From positions 62,001-126,000 of the forward strand of contig CAVZQZ010000010.1 in assembly GCA_963777565.1 (NCBI GenBank): a stretch of DNA of 64,000 bases, in the 5' to 3' direction. The notes beneath the pieces were generated by a model that was not told where the DNA came from, did no database searches, and saw only the letters and a list, made by a program, of their open reading frames with translations. The stretch is from CALMEC01 sp963777565 (GTDB lineage: Bacteria > Actinomycetota > Thermoleophilia > Miltoncostaeales > Miltoncostaeaceae). Both the position numbers and the translations under genes were made by a program. Positions 58,216-64,000 of the stretch are shown here, piece by piece; the stretch's first letter is position 1; the number at the start of each line of letters is the position of its first letter.

Positions 58216-59631
58216 ATGCCCGATCGCGCCCTGCCATGGCCGGCGTTGGCCGCCCTCGCAGTCGGCGCCGTGGTCGCGGGGACGCTGGCCGTCGTGCAGC
58301 CGCTCCTCGGGCTCGCGCTCGCCGTCGTCGCCCTCGCCGTGACCCTCCTCGCCCGGACGCGCCTCTCCCGCCTCGGTCGGCTCGGGATCGCCGCCGCCGC
58401 CGTGGCCGCCATCCTCGGGCCGAACCTGGCGCTCCCACAGGCACCGCAGGTGTTCGGCTTCCGGGTGCTCATCGTGCTCATCGGCCTCGGGCTGGTCGCG
58501 TATGTGCTGATCGACGGCCGGCTGGTCATCCCGCGCGGGCTGCCGCGCCCGGCCGGGCTGCTGATCGCGCTGACCGCGTGGTCGCTCCTCTCGGTGACGT
58601 GGGCGGAGGACCCCGTCGCCGCCCTTCGCTGGACTGGTCTCCTCGCGATGATGGCCGGCCTGTCGATCGGGATCGCCCTGGCGTGCCGCGACCGGCGCAT
58701 CGCGATCCGGCTGGTCCTCGCCTTGGGGGTGACGTTCGCCTTCGCGACCGCCGTGGCGATCGCCGAGCTGCGCTTCGGGATCCGCCTTCCCACCTCCGCC
58801 CTGCTCGGGCGATCGCGTGACACCGCCTTCGCCGCGACGAGCCTCTTCGGCAACCAGAACAACTTCGCGACCTACCTCACGCTCACGCTCCCGTACTTCC
58901 TGTGCCTGCCGGTGATCTTCCGCGACGCCAGGCTGATCGTGCTCGGCACGGTGGGAGCGCTCGTCACGCTCGCCGCCCTGCTGTTCACCGGGAGCCGCTC
59001 GAACCTCATTGCCGCGTTCCTCGTCATCGTCGGGCTCATCGTGGTGCTCGCCACGGACCGCCGGCGCAGCGGACGCGCGGTCGCCGGCGTCGCCGTCGCC
59101 GCGCTCTGCGCACTCCTCGTCCTTCCGTCACTCGGCGGGGGCGGCCTGCTGCCGCTTCCCCAGGACGCGGTCACGAAGCTGAATATCGGCCTGCTGTTCG
59201 AGCAGCGAACGCAGCAGCTCGGGTCGGGCGCCGTGCGCTCCTCGGTGCTCGACGAAGGCCTCGGGCTCGTCCGCGAGTCCCAGGGGGTCGGCATCGGCGC
59301 CGGCAACGCCGAGACGCAGATCCGGTCCCTCCAGAACTTCACCGGAGTGGAGAACCTCCACAACTGGTGGCTGGAGCTCTTGGTGAACCTTGGCGTCGTC
59401 GGGCTCGCGCTCTATGTGGCGTTGTACCTGACGCTGATACGGGGGCAGTTCCGCGCGGCGCGACACTCCAGCGATCCCTTCATCCAGTGGCTCGGGCTGT
59501 CGGGAGGACTCGCCCTCGTGGGATTCGTCGTCGGATCGCTGGGCCCGTCGTCAGTGATCGCGTTCGCGCCGATGTGGATCACGCTCGGGCTCGGCATGCT
59601 GACAATCGTGCTCGCACGGCGGACGACGTGA
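58216..59631 (+). CDS. O-antigen ligase/polymerase family membrane protein
   Basis: A 471-aa polytopic protein, about twelve helices, resembling ExoQ/Wzy-type proteins: LFGNQNNFATYLTLTLPYF, LLFTGSRSNLIAAFLVI and a periplasmic loop with GIGAGNAETQI followed by NLHNWWLELLVNLGVVGL (the N/H-rich ligase motif). A second polymerase or ligase besides that at 52756, so the cell may make two polymers or polymerise and ligate separately. Promoter-proximal gene of the second run. Confidence 0.83.
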   Translation: MPDRALPWPALAALAVGAVVAGTLAVVQPLLGLALAVVALAVTLLARTRLSRLGRLGIAAAAVAAILGPNLALPQAPQVFGFRVLIVLIGLGLVAYVLIDGRLVIPRGLPRPAGLLIALTAWSLLSVTWAEDPVAALRWTGLLAMMAGLSIGIALACRDRRIAIRLVLALGVTFAFATAVAIAELRFGIRLPTSALLGRSRDTAFAATSLFGNQNNFATYLTLTLPYFLCLPVIFRDARLIVLGTVGALVTLAALLFTGSRSNLIAAFLVIVGLIVVLATDRRRSGRAVAGVAVAALCALLVLPSLGGGGLLPLPQDAVTKLNIGLLFEQRTQQLGSGAVRSSVLDEGLGLVRESQGVGIGAGNAETQIRSLQNFTGVENLHNWWLELLVNLGVVGLALYVALYLTLIRGQFRAARHSSDPFIQWLGLSGGLALVGFVVGSLGPSSVIAFAPMWITLGLGMLTIVLARRTT

Positions 59632-60821
59632 GGATCCTGGTGCTGTCGCACCTGTACCCGAGCCCGGCCGACCCGACGGCCGGGACGTTCGTGCACGAGC
59701 AGGTCGGGGCGCTCATCGAGCTCGGTCACGACGTGCGGGTGGTGTCGCCGAAGGGCTTCGCGCCCCCGTTCCTCAAGCGGTGGGAGCGCTTTCGGGACAT
59801 CCCCGGGGTCGACCGGGTGGACGGCGTGCCCGTCCTCTACCCGCGGAAGGTGACCCTGCCGGGCGGACGCCTCGGCCATTGGAACGCCGAGTCGATGCGC
59901 CTCGCGATCGCCGGTCCGCTCATCCGCATCCACCGGCGCTGGCCGTTCGACGTGATCCATGCGCACATGCTCGTGCCGGACGGCTGGGCGGCGGTGCGTG
60001 TCGCCGGGCGCTTGGGCGTGCCGGTGCTCGCCACCGCGCACCGCGCCGACGTGCTCGACGTCCCCGCACGCGGCGGCAGCCAGCGAACCCAGGTCGAGGA
60101 GGTGGTCGCCTGGGTCGACCAGATCGTCGCGGTGAGCCACGCGATGCGCGGCGCATGCGAGGCGCTCGCGACCCCGAAACGGCCGGTCGCCGTCGTGCCG
60201 AACGGGGCCGACACGCGCGTGTTCTTCCCGCGCGACCGCGCGGAGACCCGGCGGCGGCTCGGGCTGCCGCTCGACGAGCGCATCGTCGCCTTCGTGGGCG
60301 TGCTCACCCCGCGCAAGGGGATCGACACGCTCGTCGAGGCCATGGGCGTCCTCGCCCGCGATCCGATGGGCGCGCCGCTCCTGACCGTCGCCGGAATCGG
60401 CGAGCTCCGCGGCTCCCTCGAGGCGCGGGCGCGAGAGCTCGGGATCGCCGACCGGATCCGGCTCGTCGGTAAGGTGCCGCACGACGACGTGGCGCTGTGG
60501 ATGGCCGCAGGCGACGTCTTCTGCCTGCCGAGCCTCAGCGAGGGACTCCCCACGGTCGTGTGCGAGGCGATGGCATGCGGCCGCGCGGTGGTCGCGACCG
60601 CCGTCGACGGCACCCCCGAGATCGTCGACGACGGTGCCACCGGGCTGCTCGTCCCGCCGCGCGACGCCGATGCGCTCGCTGGGGCGCTACGCAGGCTCCT
60701 CGGCGACGACGAGCTTCGCGCGCGCCTCGAGGCGGAAGCGCTGGCCCGGGCGACCTCGACGTACACGTGGGCCGCCAACGCCCGCGCGCATGTCCGTCTC
60801 TACGAGGCCCTCACCCGATGA
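59628..60821 (+). CDS. Family 4 glycosyltransferase
   Basis: A 397-aa GT4 enzyme: RILVLSHLYPSPADPTAGTFVHEQV, FDVIHAHMLVPDGWAA, VGVLTPRKGIDTLVEAM and the donor site PSLSEGLPTVVCEAMACGRAVVAT. Adds a sugar to the lipid-linked repeat on the cytoplasmic face. GTG start overlapping the upstream stop (GTGA), and its stop overlaps the next start (ATGA). Confidence 0.87.
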   Translation: MRILVLSHLYPSPADPTAGTFVHEQVGALIELGHDVRVVSPKGFAPPFLKRWERFRDIPGVDRVDGVPVLYPRKVTLPGGRLGHWNAESMRLAIAGPLIRIHRRWPFDVIHAHMLVPDGWAAVRVAGRLGVPVLATAHRADVLDVPARGGSQRTQVEEVVAWVDQIVAVSHAMRGACEALATPKRPVAVVPNGADTRVFFPRDRAETRRRLGLPLDERIVAFVGVLTPRKGIDTLVEAMGVLARDPMGAPLLTVAGIGELRGSLEARARELGIADRIRLVGKVPHDDVALWMAAGDVFCLPSLSEGLPTVVCEAMACGRAVVATAVDGTPEIVDDGATGLLVPPRDADALAGALRRLLGDDELRARLEAEALARATSTYTWAANARAHVRLYEALTR

Positions 60822-62308
60822 GCGGCGCGGCCCGCGAGGTCGCGCTCGTGTCCACGGGCGATGCGGCCTTGGGCGCCCGACTTCGCGCGGCCACGTGGCG
60901 CGGTGCGATCCCCACCGTCGTCGTGGCGCCGGGCGACCGGCATGCCGAGCGTCTCGCGGTCGCCGCGGGAGCGGAGATCGGCTCGGTCTGGCCGGACCTG
61001 TCGCGGCTCGTCGTCGTGGTGGACCGTCCTCTGACGGCATCCGACTCCGCACGGCTCGCCGGCCACACGGTCATCGCGCCGGCCGGCGTCGCGTTCGATC
61101 CCCCTCCCGATACTCCTGTCATCCGCCTCGTGGACGCCGCCGCGGACCCGCTCCCCGGGGAGGGCATCGCGATCGGCGACTGGGACGACGCAGCCCTCGA
61201 CGGACTCCTGGCGCGGGGGTGGCGTCTGCGCTCCGCAGGTGAGCATCCACCGCCGCCCCCAGTCCGGCTCGACGGGCTCAGGGTCCTGCACCTCACGAGC
61301 GTGCACCGACCGGACGACGGACGCATCTTCCACAAGGAGGTCATGGCCCTGCGGGAGACGGGCGCCGACGCCACCGTCCTCGGCCTCGCGGAGCGGCCCA
61401 CACGGGCGCGGCGGATCGTCGCCGGCTGGCGACTGGTCGCCGAGGCCCGGCGGCGCCGGCCCGACATCGTGCACATCCACGATCCGGAGCTCCTCCCCGC
61501 GGCATGGATGCTCCGCCTGGCCACCGGCCGTCCCGTGATCTACGACGCCCACGAGTACCTCGGCCAGACGACCCGCGCCAAGCCGTGGATCCCGTCACGC
61601 CTGCGGCGCCCGACCGCCGTCGCGGTCGAACGGGTGGAGCGAACGCTCGCCCGACGCGTCGACGCCGTCGTCGCCGTCACGGAGGACATGGCCATCGGGT
61701 TCGCCGAGGCGGGCGTCCGCGCGGTGAGCGTGGCGAACTACGCGCCGCGGTCACGCTTTCCGGAGACCGGTCCGCCCGAGGGACCCGTCGTGCTCTACGT
61801 CGGCGCGCTGGACGCCTCACGAGGGCTCCACCTGATGCTCGAGGCGTTCCCGATGGTGGACGTGCCGGGCGGGCGCCTGCTGCTCGCCGGCCCGGGCACG
61901 CCCCCGCCCCTGCCGCCCCGGGTGGAGCACCTCGGACCCGTTGCGTATGACGACGTGCCGGCGCTCCTCTCGCGGGCGGCGGTCGTCTGGATTCCGCTGC
62001 GGCGCACCCCGAACAACGATCGCGGACGCCTCACGAAGGTGATGGAGGCCATGGCGTCGGGGCGCCCGCTCGTCGCGAGCGATCTGACCCGCACCGCGGC
62101 GATCGTCGGCCAGGCCGGCTGCGGCCTGATCGTGCCGCATGACGACCCGGCCGCCCACGCCGCCGCGATCACCGAGCTCCTGCGCGACCCGGCCCGCGCC
62201 GCCCGCCTCGGGGCCGCGGGTCGCGCCGCCTTCCTCGAGCACATGACCTTCGAGGGTGAGGCCGCGAAGCTCGTCGCGCTCTACGGCGAGCTCGCGGGGC
62301 GAGCATGA
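60818..62308 (+). CDS. Family 4 glycosyltransferase with N-terminal extension
   Basis: A 496-aa protein. The C-terminal 350 residues are a GT-B/GT4 enzyme (LRVLHLTSVHRPDDGRIFHKEV, DIVHIHDPELLPAA, YDAHEYLGQT, VVLYVGALDASRGLHLML, LTKVMEAMASGRPLVASD). The first 140 residues are an extra domain without recognised motif (LVSTGDAALGARLRAATWRG), perhaps a degenerate Rossmann fold. Overlaps both neighbours by four bases. Confidence 0.82.
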   Translation: MSGAAREVALVSTGDAALGARLRAATWRGAIPTVVVAPGDRHAERLAVAAGAEIGSVWPDLSRLVVVVDRPLTASDSARLAGHTVIAPAGVAFDPPPDTPVIRLVDAAADPLPGEGIAIGDWDDAALDGLLARGWRLRSAGEHPPPPPVRLDGLRVLHLTSVHRPDDGRIFHKEVMALRETGADATVLGLAERPTRARRIVAGWRLVAEARRRRPDIVHIHDPELLPAAWMLRLATGRPVIYDAHEYLGQTTRAKPWIPSRLRRPTAVAVERVERTLARRVDAVVAVTEDMAIGFAEAGVRAVSVANYAPRSRFPETGPPEGPVVLYVGALDASRGLHLMLEAFPMVDVPGGRLLLAGPGTPPPLPPRVEHLGPVAYDDVPALLSRAAVVWIPLRRTPNNDRGRLTKVMEAMASGRPLVASDLTRTAAIVGQAGCGLIVPHDDPAAHAAAITELLRDPARAARLGAAGRAAFLEHMTFEGEAAKLVALYGELAGRA

Positions 62309-63558
62309 GGGTCCTCTACATCTCCCAGTACTTCGTGCGCGGCGACCAGCCCGGCGGAGTCCGTCACTGGCATCACGCGCGGGCGCTCGCCGAACGCGGG
62401 CACGAGGTGCATGTGGTCACCTCCTTCGTCCAGCACAAGGAGCGGCAGGTGCCGGACGAGTACCGCGGACGGCGGATCGTCCGCACGACGGAGGATGGCC
62501 TGGTCGTGTGGAGGACCTACGCGACCCCGGGATATGGCCGCGACCTGCGCTCGCGGCTCGCGAACTACCTGAGCTTCGCGCTCTGGGCGCTTGTGACCGG
62601 CCTGCGGGTGCCGCGCCCCGCCGTGGTCGTCGCCTCGTCGCCGTCGCTTCCCGCCGCCGCCGGAGCCGCGGTGGTGGCATTCGTGAAGCGGGCGCCGCTC
62701 GTGCTCGAGGTGCGGGATCTTTGGCCGGATTCGGCCGTCGCCATGGGACTGATCCGGCGGGGCAGCGCCCTGGACCGGGTCGCGAAGGCGTTCGAGTGGT
62801 TCTGCTACCGCCGCGCGGCGCACGTGATCGCGCTGACCGAGGGGATCCGCGACGGGGTCGTGGCGAAAGGCGTCCCGCCGGCTCGGGTGACGCTGATCAC
62901 GAACGGCGTCGACCTGATGGACCACGCTCCCGCGGCCGCGGACGTGCCCGTGCCCGACGACGCCTTCGTCGCGATGTACGTCGGCGCGCACGGCACCTAC
63001 AGCTCGCTGGGAACGGTGCTCGACGCCGCCGACCGCCTCCGCTCCGACTCCTCGGTGCGCTTCGTGCTCGTCGGGGGCGGCGACCAGAAAGCGGCTTTGC
63101 AGTCCGACGCCGAGCGCCGCGGGCTCGACAACGTGGTGTTCGTCGACCCGGTGCCGAAGCGCGACGTGCCCGCCTGGCTGGCCCGTGCAGACGTCTGCCT
63201 GCTCCCATACCAGGACCGGCCGCTGTTCGCGGGGGCCCTCCCCAACAAGACCTTCGACTACATGGGAGCCGGCAAGCCCGTCATCGCCGCGGTCCCGCCT
63301 GGCGAGCTCTCACGGCTCATCGAACGCTCGGGATGCGGGTTCGCGATCCCTCCCGAGGACCCCGACGCGATGGCTGAGACCATCCGGAGCCTCGCCGCCG
63401 ACCGCGCCCTGGCGGCCCGGTTGGGAGCCGCCGGGGCTGGGTTCGTGTGCACCCACTACGACCGGCGTGTCCTCGCCGAACGGTTCGTCGGTGTCGTCGA
63501 GGGTTGTCACAGGTCGGCCGGCGTGGACCGTGACGCAGTCGGGGCATCCCGACGGTAG
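62305..63558 (+). CDS. Family 4 glycosyltransferase, WbuB-like
   Basis: A 417-aa GT4 enzyme of the WbuB/WcaI group: MRVLYISQYFVRGDQPGGVRHW, VVASSPSLPAAAGAAVV, LVLEVRDLWPDSAVAMG and LPNKTFDYMGAGKPVIAAVPPGELSRLI. These usually transfer N-acetylated aminodeoxy sugars in O-antigen or capsule assembly. Last complete gene of the run. Confidence 0.87.
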   Translation: MRVLYISQYFVRGDQPGGVRHWHHARALAERGHEVHVVTSFVQHKERQVPDEYRGRRIVRTTEDGLVVWRTYATPGYGRDLRSRLANYLSFALWALVTGLRVPRPAVVVASSPSLPAAAGAAVVAFVKRAPLVLEVRDLWPDSAVAMGLIRRGSALDRVAKAFEWFCYRRAAHVIALTEGIRDGVVAKGVPPARVTLITNGVDLMDHAPAAADVPVPDDAFVAMYVGAHGTYSSLGTVLDAADRLRSDSSVRFVLVGGGDQKAALQSDAERRGLDNVVFVDPVPKRDVPAWLARADVCLLPYQDRPLFAGALPNKTFDYMGAGKPVIAAVPPGELSRLIERSGCGFAIPPEDPDAMAETIRSLAADRALAARLGAAGAGFVCTHYDRRVLAERFVGVVEGCHRSAGVDRDAVGASRR

Positions 63559-63598
63559 CGCGCCGCCCGGACGGCGCGGGCCATCACGCCGCGGAAGG

Positions 63599-63604
63599 TA
63601 GGAT
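63599..63604 (+). promoter_or_regulatory. -10 box before the sugar transferase leader ORF
   Basis: TAGGAT, 8 bases before GTG 63613. Confidence 0.5.
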
Positions 63605-63612
63605 CCCCGGTC

Positions 63613-63642
63613 GTGACCGGCTTCCCCCGCGACCCCGCGTGA
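63613..63642 (+). CDS. Leaderless 9-codon ORF coupled to the sugar transferase gene
   Basis: GTG 63613 reads MTGFPRDPA and stops at TGA 63640-63642, overlapping GTG 63639 of the sugar transferase (GTGA). It lies 8 bases after a -10 box, as the leaderless genes do. No ribosome site precedes GTG 63639, so re-initiation from this mini-ORF is a plausible way to start the main gene. Confidence 0.45.
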   Translation: MTGFPRDPA

Positions 63643-64000
63643 CCACCCCACCCGCCGTCGGCGGGCGGGCGAAGCGGGCCATGGATCTCGCCATCGCCGT
63701 GCCCGCATTCATCCTGCTCCTGCCGGTGATGATCGCGATCGGCATCTGGGTGCGCCGTGATTCGGCGGGTCCGGCGATCTTCCGCCAGGAGCGCGTCGGG
63801 CTTCATGGGCGCGCGTTCCGGCTCCTGAAGTTCCGCACGATGGTCGTGGGGGCCCAGTCGATGGGCGCCGGCCTCGCGGTCGACGCCGACGACCCCCGCA
63901 TCACCCGGGCCGGACACCTCCTGCGGCGACTCTCGCTCGACGAGCTCCCCCAGCTGTGGAACGTCGTTCGGGGCGACATGAGCATCGTGGGTCCCCGCCC
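63639..64000 (+). CDS. Bacterial sugar transferase (undecaprenyl-phosphate sugar phosphotransferase), partial
   Basis: Cut by the window end after 120 codons. A basic KRAMDLAIAVPAFILLLPVMIAIGIWVRRDSAGPAIFRQERVG start (in outline: one membrane re-entrant helix, then DSAGPAIFRQERVG) and FRLLKFRTM, LRRLSLDELPQLWNVVRGDMSIVGPRP identify the WbaP/WcaJ-type phosphoglycosyl transferase core. It starts lipid-linked repeat synthesis by moving sugar-1-phosphate to undecaprenyl phosphate, the priming step for the four GT4 enzymes upstream. ATG 63681 is an alternative start. Confidence 0.88.
   Translation, partial: MTTPPAVGGRAKRAMDLAIAVPAFILLLPVMIAIGIWVRRDSAGPAIFRQERVGLHGRAFRLLKFRTMVVGAQSMGAGLAVDADDPRITRAGHLLRRLSLDELPQLWNVVRGDMSIVGPR

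Noticed and set aside
1..64000. tRNA, rRNA, CRISPR, insertion sequence, integrase or phage signals
   Set aside because: None seen: no transposase motifs, no spaced direct repeats of CRISPR size, no cloverleaf or rRNA segments, and composition is uniform across the window.

Overview
This is a single stretch of a very GC-rich bacterial chromosome. It is densely coded: no gap between genes exceeds 300 bases, and I see no rRNA, tRNA, CRISPR array, insertion sequence or phage gene. Single-membrane surface chemistry, glucosylglycerate and trehalose genes, two F420-type LLM oxidoreductases and very heavy use of GTG starts point to an actinobacterium, probably a deep or soil lineage such as Thermoleophilia; a high-GC Chloroflexota lineage cannot be excluded from sequence reading alone. 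Two habits of gene organisation run through the window. Many genes have a TANNNT -10 box only 6-10 bases before the start codon (leaderless transcripts), and more than twenty neighbouring genes share a stop/start overlap (ATGA, GTGA, TTGA or TGATG).

Layout. 1-2.9 kb: glucosylglycerate synthesis (gpgS and a HAD phosphatase) facing a glycerate kinase. 2.9-7.1 kb: a minus-strand unit of response regulator, histidine kinase, nitrilase-family amidohydrolase, SDR and glycerate kinase. 7.1-12.1 kb: membrane protein, HtrA-type protease, acetyltransferase, beta-propeller lipoprotein, GT87-like glycosyltransferase. 12.2-17.2 kb: 2-oxoacid dehydrogenase E1 alpha, E1 beta and E2, a methyltransferase, then lipB, which begins lipoylation of E2. 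17.2-18.4 kb: an IscX-like mini-gene, a small membrane protein, a peroxiredoxin and a metallothionein. 18.4-24.3 kb: a five-gene minus operon (two MFS pumps, LLM oxidoreductase, glycosidase-like protein, rlmN). 24.4-27 kb: a membrane protein, then trxB-trxA-zinc ribbon-CsoR/CstR-like repressor with a matching operator on the promoter. 27-44 kb: HAD hydrolase, class A PBP, several polytopic membrane proteins, an endonuclease/phosphatase-fold protein, orphan substrate-binding protein, L,D-transpeptidase, GT2, moeA, TetR and a degenerate peptidase. 43.8-48.6 kb: otsA-moaC-mogA, a lipoprotein and a second LLM enzyme. 48.7-64 kb: a surface-polysaccharide region with two O-antigen-ligase-like proteins, four GT4 enzymes, a glycosidase paralogue, a methyltransferase, a FlgD-like exported protein and an initiating sugar-phosphate transferase (cut by the window end), interrupted by an opposing PAS-GAF-GGDEF-HD-GYP protein that could link polysaccharide production to cyclic di-GMP.

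Most notable: (1) the CstR-like/thioredoxin operon, whose repressor keeps CsoR Cys36 and Cys65 but has Arg at the metal-ligand His61, and whose promoter carries a perfect ATACCC-N4-GGGTAT operator; (2) three very short ORFs that start directly after a -10 box and overlap the start of trxB, the GGDEF/HD-GYP gene and the sugar transferase; (3) a 48-residue metallothionein coupled to a peroxiredoxin.
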